Below are positions 26,506 to 35,824 of a DNA stretch of 64,000 bases, piece after piece (within the stretch, counting starts at the first letter, position 1; each line of letters opens with the position of its first letter). The position numbers were made by a program, and so were the translations under genes. The notes under the pieces are model-generated. The model ran no database searches, was not told the DNA's origin, and saw only the letters and a list, made by a program, of their open reading frames with translations. The stretch comes from a virus. The stretch lies in the IMG/VR virus record IMGVR_UViG_3300021964_000039, positions 1 through 64,000 of that record. The stretch is one strand, 5' to 3'.

Positions 26506-27060
26506 ATGCCAGTTATTAATGAACAATTTAAATCTGATTTTGGCTTCGAAAGCAATAACTTTACTGTTGACGAAAACGGCAACATTACTGCTAAGAAAAT
26601 AGATGTTAAACAATTATTAATTGACGGTAATCCGTTTGTAGGTTCCGACCCTGATGAGCCTGTTGTTACCCCAGATCCTGACGATAGCACTATAGAATTT
26701 CCAACATCATTTGATAAATTATTAGTCAAGGGACCTTTTGTAGTACGACTAGGAGATAGTAGTGAAGTATTAACTATTAGGGACGGAGTTGTAGTGTTAG
26801 CTAGTGACGATGGTGGCACAATAGATAATATTGACATTGGATCTATAACACCAGCAGATGGTACATTTAATAATTTAGTTGTCAATACACAGGCAAATAT
26901 TGCCAATATCACTGTTACAGGCACAGCCGCTGTGACAGGCACAGCACAATTTACAAACAATATTGAAATAAGTGCAGATCCTACTAACCTTAACCATGCA
27001 ACACGTAAAGACTATGTAGACACACAGATTTCAGCATTTGCTATAGCATTTGGAGTTTAA
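26506..27060 (+). CDS. Small virion structural protein (184 aa)
   Basis: Residues 1-45 (MPVINEQFKSDFGFESNNFTVDENGNITAKKIDVKQLLIDG) resemble the attachment segment of phage fibre shafts, followed by an acidic Pro/Asp linker (DPDEPVVTPDPDD) and a repeat-like beta segment. The end, LNHATRKDYVDTQISAF, is the LNHATRKDYVD-type motif common in fibre proteins. A late octamer at 26477 precedes it. The 1939-residue protein starts 6 bases after its stop. It is probably a fibre or baseplate-peripheral subunit; there is no catalytic motif. Confidence 0.58.
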   Translation: MPVINEQFKSDFGFESNNFTVDENGNITAKKIDVKQLLIDGNPFVGSDPDEPVVTPDPDDSTIEFPTSFDKLLVKGPFVVRLGDSSEVLTIRDGVVVLASDDGGTIDNIDIGSITPADGTFNNLVVNTQANIANITVTGTAAVTGTAQFTNNIEISADPTNLNHATRKDYVDTQISAFAIAFGV

Positions 27061-27065
27061 CTTAA

Positions 27066-30000
27066 ATGGCAAAAAGAAAAATAGAAAATTATATATTTTA
27101 TCCGGGATTAGGATTAAACGATAATCTTTATCCTAACGCATACTGGTTATTAGAAAATAATAAATCTTTCATACAAGAAGAAGTTGTTGCATGGATACAA
27201 GCTCAAGTAGATGCTGGAGTAGTAGGGTTTGTTGGATATACTTATAATACAGAAAAATGTAAGAGAGACACTGGATATGTAATTGATGCTTGGTTAACTG
27301 ATTTAAGATATGGTGGAAATGCTAATATTTCTAAAGTTGTTAGTTACTATTGGGATCAAGATGTAGCACAAGTTGACGGAAGTCGTACTCCAGAAATTGA
27401 AGTTTATAAGTTTCTTAAAGACACATTAATTACAAATCATATTTTAACAAATAACAGCTATAGTGCGTCTAATACAGTACTTCCTCAAGTTATAGATACT
27501 AATTACACATCGGAATCTGGAGCATCTAATAGAATTATTGAATTAGCAAATATAGTTATAAATGTTATTACAACAGGACTAAGTGCGCTACCTAGCACAA
27601 TATTTACAGGTGTAGGTCATATAAAGATGCCTGGAAAATATAGGCTAGAAGATCTTTTAATTATCACAGATGCTACTGCTAACGAAATTATTTACAATTT
27701 TGCAGCACCTGGATTAGGTGGCTCAGTCACATACGAAAAAAAATCAGACGACGATTTCCCTACATTTATTGATACAGCAGATTATGTAACCACACTTAAA
27801 TTACAAAAAAATACGGCATCTTCTAGTGCAGATAATGAAATACAATTATTTTCGGAAGAAAAAGAAATACGTACAAGACCTTTTGATTTTGGCACTGATG
27901 CTATTGAACGTATGCGTATTGCGCCTCCGCTATCAATGCTTGACGCTGACTTTGAGTACGGCTTACAGCCTACTAAATGGAGTGCTATTGGCATAATGCG
28001 CGGGTACCCTAGTGTGTACGAAATACCTGGGACAGATTTAGATATAGTCTCAGTTACTACTGATGCTTCAGCAGGAACTGGCGGAGTTGGCCAATCAAAG
28101 ATTACTGTTACGACAGTGTCTAAACATAATTATACCAATGAAACAGCAGTGGTAATTAAAGGCCTTGAACCAGGTATAAGTGGTGCTTTACGAGCTGAAG
28201 GAAGTTTTGTTCTAACTGATGTTATAGATGAATTTACATTTACTTATTTTGCAAAATCGAAAGTGGGATCTGCTCAAGGAGAAGATTTAGGTACTAATTT
28301 TACCTTGCTAAGGGAAGCAGGTTTTTATACAGGATCAGCAATAGGTAGCCCAGATTGGACTATAATTAGCCAAGGTACTAGTGGAAATATAACCCCGCAG
28401 TTTGCTTCACCTTTAGGTAGTACAAGATTAACAATGGTGTCAGGCAGTGATGTCCCTGAATTAGGAGCACCAATATCAAACCCTACGTATTTTCCTACTG
28501 GCACACAAGTTACAGGTGTAACAGGAACAGATGGTATTAACTTTGTAGGGTTACCTGGAGCAGATATTAACGCAGGAGATACAATAGCAACTTTCGGTGA
28601 CGTATCAGGAATACAAATAGGTCATGCTGTTGATAACGGAACTGGAGATGCACTTTTTGTGACTAATGTAGCTGGAAACAGTGTTACATTTGATCAGCAA
28701 TTTACAGACACATTTACAGCTGCGTACGGAGAATTTACAGGAGTTTCGGGAACTACAGTAGCAGGTACTGGAGCAGGAGCTCAATTTGATATAAGTAAAT
28801 CAGGCAATGTATATTCTATAGACGGAATAAATGGCGGAGCATCTTATAAGAAAGGTGACGCAATATTATTACCTGGCGATCTGTTAGGAGGTTCTACTCC
28901 AACAAATGATGCAACAGTAGTAGTTACTAGTGTAACAGGAGGATCAATCACAACAGCCGACATAACAGGCACTGCTTTTTCCGGAGATTTAGTATATACA
29001 GGAATAACATTAGGATATCAAAACGGAAATGGTAATGGTCCTGTAGATTTTGACGTCACTTTAGAAGATAATGTCTATTCTGTTACAGTTTCTTCACCTA
29101 ACACGAGTACAGGTTTTGCACAAGGAGATCTTCTTTTTATACAAGGAACTTCGTTCCCTCCAACAGGAAATGCAAGTAATGATTTAACTATTAAAGTTAC
29201 TAGTGTAGGAGCCAGCGGAGAAATTTTAAATGTTACAGCAAGTGGTACTGCGCCAGATGTAGAAGTTGACTATGCTAGTGTTTCTTACACAACTACCGGA
29301 GCAGGTGTAGGTTTAGATATTGATGTGCAAAAGCAAGGTGTAATATATTCAAACGTATTCTTAAGAAGTGCAGGTAGCGGATTTACTACAAGTGATACTG
29401 TAACAATTAGTGGTGTAGATCTAGGAGGTATTACACCTGATAATGACATCAAGTTACGAATAGTTGAAGTAGATGGATCGGGTGCAATTATTAGTTTTGA
29501 TGTAGAAGGTACTGATTTATCAAGTGCTGCTGTTGCTGCTAATAGAGACACGGTATTCAAGACAGCACAAATATTGTCTGGAGTAAATGCCGAATTTGAA
29601 ATAACTAATGACGGAACAATTTACACAGTAAGTGACATAACAAACGCAGGAACGGATTACGGCACAGACCAAACATTCCTAATTCCTGGTACTGTACTAG
29701 GAGGTGCAACTCCTACAAACGACCTAACATTACAAATAACTCAAGTGGACGGAAATGGAGCTATTATTTCAGTGACACCGAGCGGAGTGTCACCGGCAAT
29801 TCCTTCGTCATTTACCAATATTACAGGAGTTAATTTGCCAAATAACGGAGCTGGTGCAACGTTTGACATTGTAAACAGCAACGGAACCTATACTATCACT
29901 GTTAATGAAGCGGGTTTAAACTATCGTGAAGGCAATCAAATTAGCATTGACGGTGCTGATCTAGGAGGTGCCAATCCTGCAAATAACGCAACTGTTACAG

Positions 30001-32885
30001 TACAAACAACTACTATTACTGACGGTGTCGGAACTGCAACAATCACAGGTTCAGGATTTATAGGCAATACTATAAACTTTATTGGTTCTGTGACTTTGAG
30101 TGAACCATCTATACTAGCAGTACCATCACTAACAAACATTAATTTTGAAGCCTTAGCAACAATACAAGTTACTTGGCCATATGCTCATGGACTTATTCCG
30201 GGCAATAGCTTTATTGTTACCCAAACTAGTGATGATAACTCAAATAATCACGATTTGGTTGCAGGATCATACCTTGTAACAAGTGTGCCTGCAAGTAATG
30301 TTATTACCTATCAAGCAAGAGCTGAAGGATTTATAGATGATACTGGTATTGATAGTACAGGAACTAGTGCTGGAGTAGGAACAATTGAGGCTACTATATA
30401 TCCTAGACCTGATAGCTTTTTTGTACATAGACCATTTGATGGGGGCGTACAATTAGGCACAGGCGGACCGCAACACGGTGCACAGGCAATTCGTCAGAGC
30501 AAGAAATATATTCGTTATCAGTCAGGTAAAGGTATTATGTACACAACTGGTGCACTATTTGCACCAAGTTATGATTTGTTAAGTGTTACAGCAGATGGTG
30601 TAGAAGTAGGGGCAACAATAACTTGCGTAACAGACGATACAGATCACGGATTACAAATCGGCGGCATTGTGCGATTAATAGGTATTAATACTCCGGGATA
30701 TAATAGTGGTGCAGAAACTGCTGTACCGCCACAATTTGATTATACTGTTACTAATATTATAGATGAAAGAACATTTACAATTACAGCACAACGTAGACTA
30801 GGACACAATATTGCAGAACTAGGATTCGGAGCACAAGTTAGTGTTGTAGAATGGCATGGAGCTACAGTACGTTCAGGAATATTTGACGATCAAAACGGTA
30901 TTTTTTGGGAATATGACGGAAGAAATTTAAATGTAGTGCAGAGAACCGCTACAAGACAGCTTGCAGGTACTATTTCATGTACATCTGACAGCAATTTAAT
31001 AATAGGCACTAACACAAGATTTAGAGATCAGATCAAAGCAGGAGATAGGATTGTTATCAAGGGTATGACCCATGTAGTCACCAATTGTGTTAATCAAACA
31101 AGAATGACTGTAACTCCAGACTTTAGGGGTGTTAGTAACGTAACAGCCGCAAAGGCAAGTTTGATTGTTGACAAAAAAATTAGACAAGATGAGTGGAACT
31201 TGGACAAATTAGATGGCAACGGACCTAGCGGTTATGATATGGATCCAGCAAAGATGCAGATGATTGGAATACAATATTCATGGTATGGTGCAGGATTTAT
31301 TGATTATATGGTCAGAGGTAGTGATGGTAATTTTGTTTACTGCCACAGAATCAGAAATTCAAACGTAAATACCGAAGCATATATGAGGTCAGGTAACTTA
31401 CCAGTTCGTTATGAAGTAACTAATGAGGGTACACCTGGAAAACTACGGTCTAACATGTCTATATCAGATAATATTATACCACTTGAAGATGCAAGTTTCT
31501 TTCCTAATTCAGGCACTGTTTACATAGATAACGAGATGATGAGATATACAAACAAAGCAGGTAATGATCTAATTGGCGTAACAAGAAGTGCAACATTAAC
31601 AAACTTTTCCAGTGGAGCAACTCGTAACTATACAGCAGGACCTGCTGATGCACATGCAGATAATACTGGCGTAGTTCTAATTAGTAATACTATTACTCCT
31701 AACATTAGTCACTGGGGTAGTGCTTTCATTACAGACGGTAATTTTGATGATGACAGAGGATATATTTTCTCATACACAGAATCCGCACTAGAAATTAGTA
31801 CTACTAGAAGGTCAGCATTTCTAATGCGACTTGCACCTAGTGTTAGTAACGCTATTGTAGGAGATCTAGGAGAACGTGACCTACTTAATAGAGCACAGTT
31901 ATTACTACAAGGTATTGAGATTACATCAGATGGTTTTGATGGTTCTAATAATCCAATTCAAGGTGGTATTGTTGTTGAAGGCATACTCAATCCAAAAAAT
32001 TATCCTGTCAATCCTGACGACGTTGTGTGGTCAGGACTAAGCACACAGGCCCAAGGTGGTCAGCCTAGCTTTACCCAGATTGCATCTGGAGGCGGTATTA
32101 ACTGGACAGGTGGAGCAACACAAACTACTGCTGCTGTAAACTATCAGGGCGATATGACGGTAACAGGTATTCAAAATAGTTTTGAAGTTGATGCACAAGG
32201 CCAAGGTAGAGATGACTATGTTTGGGTTTTAGATAGTGTAATCCAGGCACAGGGTTTGCGAGCTGGCATGGTATGTAATACACCGCCATTTAACGGATTG
32301 AGGGTAACTGGTATTGGTAATTTAGATCCTGCCTTCGGAGACAGGCAACTCTTCTTTACCAACGACGCATCTAACACAGGCACAACTTATCCTCCTGGTG
32401 CTTTAAGCCTTTCATTTACATTTGCTACTGCACAAGGAAAAACTCCTGTAGCATATTTTGAAAAAGCCAGCTGGGATGCTAGTAATGCAGATGCTAACAC
32501 TGAAGTTGATCCAGCAGACACACAGTTTCCTGCAGGTACTACGGTAAACACTATTAGTAATCAAAAATTTGGTTCTACTGAATATGTAGAAGTTACATTT
32601 AACAATAGTTCAACTACCACTTTACAGGGCGGCAGCACTGTTACATTCCTATTTGGACAACCTGCATACGCACAACCAGGAGAAACTGTATTTTCATTTA
32701 TTGCACAACCAGGAGAGCGGGCCGATTTGACGTTAGAGTCTCTTAAGGAATTAACAAACACCACACTAGGTGGTAGAGGTACTTTCCCTAATGGTCCTGA
32801 CGTACTTGCTATTAATATATATAAAGTTTCAGGATCAGCTACAAATGGTAATCTAATTATACGTTGGGGAGAGGCTCAGGCTTAG
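27066..32885 (+). CDS. Very large virion structural protein (1939 aa)
   Basis: The N-terminus (NNKSFIQEEVVAWIQAQV, then YNTEKCKRDTGYVIDAWLTD) matches a segment in the 1610-residue fibre at 2297 and in giant structural proteins of marine T4-like phages. Residues about 570-1000 form five beta-rich repeats of about 90 residues with GDxxxIxGxxLGGxTPxND cores. The C-terminal third (PVRYEVTNEGTPGKLRSNMS onward) contains WHGATVRSGIFDDQNGIFWE and SALEISTTRRSAFLMRL, typical of the same proteins. There are no membrane segments. It converges with the minus-strand cupin gene, overlapping it by 29 bases. A long tail-tip or baseplate fibre is inferred. Confidence 0.65.
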   Translation: MAKRKIENYIFYPGLGLNDNLYPNAYWLLENNKSFIQEEVVAWIQAQVDAGVVGFVGYTYNTEKCKRDTGYVIDAWLTDLRYGGNANISKVVSYYWDQDVAQVDGSRTPEIEVYKFLKDTLITNHILTNNSYSASNTVLPQVIDTNYTSESGASNRIIELANIVINVITTGLSALPSTIFTGVGHIKMPGKYRLEDLLIITDATANEIIYNFAAPGLGGSVTYEKKSDDDFPTFIDTADYVTTLKLQKNTASSSADNEIQLFSEEKEIRTRPFDFGTDAIERMRIAPPLSMLDADFEYGLQPTKWSAIGIMRGYPSVYEIPGTDLDIVSVTTDASAGTGGVGQSKITVTTVSKHNYTNETAVVIKGLEPGISGALRAEGSFVLTDVIDEFTFTYFAKSKVGSAQGEDLGTNFTLLREAGFYTGSAIGSPDWTIISQGTSGNITPQFASPLGSTRLTMVSGSDVPELGAPISNPTYFPTGTQVTGVTGTDGINFVGLPGADINAGDTIATFGDVSGIQIGHAVDNGTGDALFVTNVAGNSVTFDQQFTDTFTAAYGEFTGVSGTTVAGTGAGAQFDISKSGNVYSIDGINGGASYKKGDAILLPGDLLGGSTPTNDATVVVTSVTGGSITTADITGTAFSGDLVYTGITLGYQNGNGNGPVDFDVTLEDNVYSVTVSSPNTSTGFAQGDLLFIQGTSFPPTGNASNDLTIKVTSVGASGEILNVTASGTAPDVEVDYASVSYTTTGAGVGLDIDVQKQGVIYSNVFLRSAGSGFTTSDTVTISGVDLGGITPDNDIKLRIVEVDGSGAIISFDVEGTDLSSAAVAANRDTVFKTAQILSGVNAEFEITNDGTIYTVSDITNAGTDYGTDQTFLIPGTVLGGATPTNDLTLQITQVDGNGAIISVTPSGVSPAIPSSFTNITGVNLPNNGAGATFDIVNSNGTYTITVNEAGLNYREGNQISIDGADLGGANPANNATVTVQTTTITDGVGTATITGSGFIGNTINFIGSVTLSEPSILAVPSLTNINFEALATIQVTWPYAHGLIPGNSFIVTQTSDDNSNNHDLVAGSYLVTSVPASNVITYQARAEGFIDDTGIDSTGTSAGVGTIEATIYPRPDSFFVHRPFDGGVQLGTGGPQHGAQAIRQSKKYIRYQSGKGIMYTTGALFAPSYDLLSVTADGVEVGATITCVTDDTDHGLQIGGIVRLIGINTPGYNSGAETAVPPQFDYTVTNIIDERTFTITAQRRLGHNIAELGFGAQVSVVEWHGATVRSGIFDDQNGIFWEYDGRNLNVVQRTATRQLAGTISCTSDSNLIIGTNTRFRDQIKAGDRIVIKGMTHVVTNCVNQTRMTVTPDFRGVSNVTAAKASLIVDKKIRQDEWNLDKLDGNGPSGYDMDPAKMQMIGIQYSWYGAGFIDYMVRGSDGNFVYCHRIRNSNVNTEAYMRSGNLPVRYEVTNEGTPGKLRSNMSISDNIIPLEDASFFPNSGTVYIDNEMMRYTNKAGNDLIGVTRSATLTNFSSGATRNYTAGPADAHADNTGVVLISNTITPNISHWGSAFITDGNFDDDRGYIFSYTESALEISTTRRSAFLMRLAPSVSNAIVGDLGERDLLNRAQLLLQGIEITSDGFDGSNNPIQGGIVVEGILNPKNYPVNPDDVVWSGLSTQAQGGQPSFTQIASGGGINWTGGATQTTAAVNYQGDMTVTGIQNSFEVDAQGQGRDDYVWVLDSVIQAQGLRAGMVCNTPPFNGLRVTGIGNLDPAFGDRQLFFTNDASNTGTTYPPGALSLSFTFATAQGKTPVAYFEKASWDASNADANTEVDPADTQFPAGTTVNTISNQKFGSTEYVEVTFNNSSTTTLQGGSTVTFLFGQPAYAQPGETVFSFIAQPGERADLTLESLKELTNTTLGGRGTFPNGPDVLAINIYKVSGSATNGNLIIRWGEAQA
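28735..30063 (+). repeat. Five in-frame beta-rich repeats of about 90 codons
   Basis: The encoded units follow GAGAxFDI...YxVxxxxxGxxYxxGDxxxIxGxxLGGxTPxNDxTVxVTxVDGxGxI. Clear copies start near GAGAQFDISKSG, PVDFDVTLEDN, GVGLDIDVQKQG, NAEFEITNDG and GAGATFDIVNSNG. Divergence between copies suggests a folded tandem-domain shaft rather than recent slippage. Confidence 0.65.
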
Positions 32886-33249
32886 GCTTTTGACTATCTC
32901 CAGGACCAATTCTGTAGTTATCTTCTACACTATCTGCGGTGCTTACTTCTGTAATACTACTGTTAGGCATCATTGCTTCTAATTGATGAGGCATCAATGG
33001 AGGATTGTGCCAAGTATCGCCTTCCTTTAAATGTACCTGCTTTAGTTCTGCTGTTTCGGTGTCAATATACCTTAACAAAAATTGTCCGCTGTTTACAAAC
33101 CATGTTTCGTCTTTTTCTTTATGAAAATGCATACTAAATTTATTACCTGGTTTGGTAAACACTAACAGTTTACCGCAATAATTTTCAGTAGAAGCAAAAA
33201 TTAATTCATATCCCCAACCCTTTTCAACCATACCGCTTAGTCTTGTCAT
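32857..33249 (-). CDS. Cupin, sugar-isomerase type (130 aa)
   Basis: A single-domain cupin with KGWGYELIFA at 10-19, then SMHFHKEKDETWFV (cupin motif 1, HxH...E) and WHNPPLMPHQLEAM (motif 2). It resembles the C-terminal cupin of mannose-6-phosphate isomerase type II / GDP-mannose pyrophosphorylase proteins and sugar epimerase cupins; metal-binding His and Glu are present. It is the distal gene of the hldE-hldD unit, overlapping hldD by four bases, so it may isomerise or bind a phosphorylated sugar in the heptose branch (for example standing in for a missing isomerase). That role is speculative. Confidence 0.7.
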   Translation of the reverse strand: MTRLSGMVEKGWGYELIFASTENYCGKLLVFTKPGNKFSMHFHKEKDETWFVNSGQFLLRYIDTETAELKQVHLKEGDTWHNPPLMPHQLEAMMPNSSITEVSTADSVEDNYRIGPGDSQKPKPEPLPNV

Positions 33250-34061
33250 TTTGTGTCCTCTTTTATATAATCTAGCACATTTGTAAATTTGTAATCTATG
33301 TGAGACTTTAATTTATCCAAGTTCGCACATGTATAATATTGATATTGCGATTTTAGTTGCTCAGGCATCGGTATATAATTGATATTACAATTATACTTTT
33401 TCTCATATGCTTTTGCTATGCTTTCAAAACTGGTAGGTAATCCTGTCCCTAAATTAAATATTCCTGATACATCTTTTGACATAAATTGTTCATGAATGTT
33501 GCAGACGTCGCCTACATATACAAAATCTCTTTTACATTCACTACTATTTTCAAATAATACAATTTCGCCTTCTTGGGCTTGTTTTTTAAATTTACTAATG
33601 GGGCTTGCTTGATCTAATTTGTGATCCTCGTGCGGACCATAAACATTAAAGTATCTAAATCCTTGAACTAAGATGTCAAAGTCATTGTGGAGAGTTACAA
33701 ATCTATCAAACAAATATTTGCTCCAAGCATAAGGACTTTGAGGCAATAATGGAGCATCTTCTACAAAATGCTTCCATGGTCCATATACACTTGCACTACT
33801 AGCATACTGCAAATTAGTACCTTGCATATCACAAATTTGTAGTAACCTCATACTAAAGTCCAGATTCTGTTGCATTACAAGCTCAACGTCTGTTTCAGTT
33901 GTACTGCTAATCGCACCTAAATGAACAACCCAATCATAAGCAGAACAGTCAGGAACTGTGTTAGGTACGTAATCCCAAACTTCAACATCATGCGATGCTT
34001 GGAGATGTGCAACCATATTTTGTCCAATGAAGCCTTGATGTCCTGTAATGAGTATTTTCAT
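33246..34061 (-). CDS. hldD: ADP-heptose 6-epimerase-like SDR enzyme, HldD type (271 aa)
   Basis: An extended-SDR sugar-nucleotide epimerase. TGHQGFIG (6-13) is the NAD(P)-binding loop, ISSTTETD (51-58) is a hallmark of HldD/RfaD, SSAS (88-91) and YAWSK (111-115) supply the catalytic Ser/Tyr/Lys, and FRYFNVYGPHEDH (135-147) plus RDFVYVGDVC (178-187) define the sugar-binding end. The order and exact wording fit ADP-L-glycero-D-manno-heptose 6-epimerase better than GalE or RmlB, though the protein is about 40 residues shorter than the E. coli enzyme. It follows hldE with a 4-base overlap. Cytoplasmic; product would feed a heptosyltransferase. Confidence 0.87.
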   Translation of the reverse strand: MKILITGHQGFIGQNMVAHLQASHDVEVWDYVPNTVPDCSAYDWVVHLGAISSTTETDVELVMQQNLDFSMRLLQICDMQGTNLQYASSASVYGPWKHFVEDAPLLPQSPYAWSKYLFDRFVTLHNDFDILVQGFRYFNVYGPHEDHKLDQASPISKFKKQAQEGEIVLFENSSECKRDFVYVGDVCNIHEQFMSKDVSGIFNLGTGLPTSFESIAKAYEKKYNCNINYIPMPEQLKSQYQYYTCANLDKLKSHIDYKFTNVLDYIKEDTK

Positions 34062-35305
34062 GCTTGGTACCTTTTAAGAATATTTGTTGTACTATAGTTT
34101 TCTCTATGAGGAAATATTATAACCTGGGCAATATCGCTGCCAACAACTTCTTCTGAATTATAGTCTCCGCCCTTCACTATAACATCTGGTTCTAATTCCT
34201 TAATTAATTTATACGGAGTGTCTTCATCAAAAATAATAACTTCGTCTGCAATGTTTAAACTTTCAATAAACTCTTTACGTTCTTGTTGATTTAATTTTGG
34301 CCTATTAGGACCTTTTAACCTACGTATGCTTTCGTCGCTGTTTATACCTACTATAAGGCGGCGTCCTTTACTCTTTGCAAACTTTAGTAATTCAATATGT
34401 CCTACGTGTATAATATCAAAACAACCATTAGTAAATACTATGCCTGTATTAAGATAATCTTTTGTAACAGCAACTACACCTCTTTGTTCTACTGTTCTAG
34501 CACTAGCATAGCAAGCCTTACGACATGCTCCTGGTATATCAATACCTTGTTGATATAGATGTGCTATTACAGCTAGTACTGTATCTCCTGCACCTGTAAC
34601 ATCTGCAACTTCAATTGCTTCTTCTTTGTAGTGCCAAGTTTCTCCTAGTTTATTAACAACATAAAGACCATCGGAACCTGCTGTAATTACTAACCAACTC
34701 CAGTTAAATTCTAATAATTTTTGTTTAGCAATTTCAATATTAAACTTTCCGAACCACTGCTCATATTCTTTCATATTAGGTTTAATTAGGAAAACATTTC
34801 TATAAATTTCTGGTCCTTGTTTAGGATCAACAAATACATTTTTTGTAATATTTACAATTTGGGTAATTAAATCATAATCAACAGTGCCTTTATTATAATC
34901 ACTTATAAGAACGGTATCTTCTTTAGACAAGCCTCTGATGAGACGTTCACGTATATTACCGTTGTAATGATCTTCTCTATCCCAGCGCATAATATGTTGG
35001 CCGTTAGATCCAACTAATCTAGTTTTGGTAGTTGTAACCAAAGCATCATGATCTATCTCGGCTTGAAGATTAGTATTTCCAACTAACTCGATTATTTTGT
35101 ATCCTTCTTTATCGGATGCAATAGCACCAAATAGAGATACATTATTATCCAATGAAAATAAGTTTACTGCTAAATTTCCTGCACCTCCTAAACTAAATGT
35201 TTGAGATTCTTCTAGCAAAATTGGAACAGGAGCTTCAGGACTTATTCGGGTCGTGGACCCTGTAATCCACCTATCTAACATTAAATCACCGTAAACTTTA
35301 AACAT
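34058..35305 (-). CDS. hldE: Bifunctional heptose-7-phosphate kinase/heptose-1-phosphate adenylyltransferase (415 aa)
   Basis: The N-terminal PfkB-type kinase begins GDLMLDRWITGSTTRISPEA (6-25) with SLGGAGNLAVN (38-48) and anion hole DVTGAGDT (235-242). The C-terminal nucleotidyltransferase has TNGCFDIIHVGH (292-303), NSDES (322-326), KGGDY (378-382) and STTNI (405-409). Both halves look intact, so one polypeptide could phosphorylate D-glycero-D-manno-heptose-7-phosphate at C1 and, after dephosphorylation, adenylate it. A consensus sigma70 promoter (35312-35340) ends six bases before the ATG with no SD, which predicts leaderless, possibly early expression. hldD and a cupin follow with overlaps. 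Confidence 0.92.
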   Translation of the reverse strand: MFKVYGDLMLDRWITGSTTRISPEAPVPILLEESQTFSLGGAGNLAVNLFSLDNNVSLFGAIASDKEGYKIIELVGNTNLQAEIDHDALVTTTKTRLVGSNGQHIMRWDREDHYNGNIRERLIRGLSKEDTVLISDYNKGTVDYDLITQIVNITKNVFVDPKQGPEIYRNVFLIKPNMKEYEQWFGKFNIEIAKQKLLEFNWSWLVITAGSDGLYVVNKLGETWHYKEEAIEVADVTGAGDTVLAVIAHLYQQGIDIPGACRKACYASARTVEQRGVVAVTKDYLNTGIVFTNGCFDIIHVGHIELLKFAKSKGRRLIVGINSDESIRRLKGPNRPKLNQQERKEFIESLNIADEVIIFDEDTPYKLIKELEPDVIVKGGDYNSEEVVGSDIAQVIIFPHRENYSTTNILKRYQA

Positions 35306-35311
35306 ATTTTA

Positions 35312-35340
35312 ATTATACACTTTTTGTTAACTTTAGTCAA
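35312..35340 (-). promoter_or_regulatory. Sigma70-type promoter for hldE-hldD-cupin
   Basis: On the minus strand TTGACT (35340-35335), a 17-base spacer, then TATAAT (35317-35312). The -35 box overlaps the Nudix stop codon. The six bases after TATAAT put the expected +1 on the A of the hldE ATG. Confidence 0.72.
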
Positions 35341-35824
35341 GCATAGATAAGACGTCTATTACAGTTTGTAGCTTTGTTTGATTTGTTTTGTTTTGTAAAG
35401 TATTACGCAAACCTTGATGTAAAGGTTTTGGCCACGAACCTAAACTTACCCAAGCGTAACCAGTATGTTCGTCATTTAATAAAGGTATAAATTCGTTATC
35501 TACTAAACAAAGGTAAGTATGAAAAAGGAATTTTTCATCATTAGAAATAAATGTTTCTAGAGGAATAGTTTTGAGTATTTTATGGCTATTGCCTATTTCT
35601 TCTATGATTTCTCGTTGTAACCCCTCCCAAGGTGTTTCGTGGTCTTCTGTTGTACCACCTACTAACCCCCAAAGATTATTTTGTTTGCCTTTTGCTCTAT
35701 AAAGGAAGAGAAATCTCTCTGTAGATTTACTGAAAAAAAGTGCACCACTACATACTATCTTACTATCTTGCATATAGTAATTATCAAGAGAGCGAAATTC
35801 TCCAACTGCCTCTTGGATAGTCAC
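35333..35824 (-). CDS. Nudix hydrolase (163 aa)
   Basis: A complete Nudix box is visible at residues 57-78: G57, E63 and REIIEEIG (71-78). Nudix enzymes hydrolyse nucleoside diphosphates linked to another group, such as nucleotide sugars, dinucleotides or oxidised dNTPs. The flanking LYRAKGKQNNLWGLVGG is typical. T4 itself carries a Nudix enzyme (NudE); whether this is its orthologue cannot be told. It overlaps the 3' end of the gp15-like gene by 41 bases and precedes hldE, so it may trim sugar nucleotides or serve housekeeping. The start could be slightly downstream, but the box is unaffected. Confidence 0.88.
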   Translation of the reverse strand: MTIQEAVGEFRSLDNYYMQDSKIVCSGALFFSKSTERFLFLYRAKGKQNNLWGLVGGTTEDHETPWEGLQREIIEEIGNSHKILKTIPLETFISNDEKFLFHTYLCLVDNEFIPLLNDEHTGYAWVSLGSWPKPLHQGLRNTLQNKTNQTKLQTVIDVLSMLD

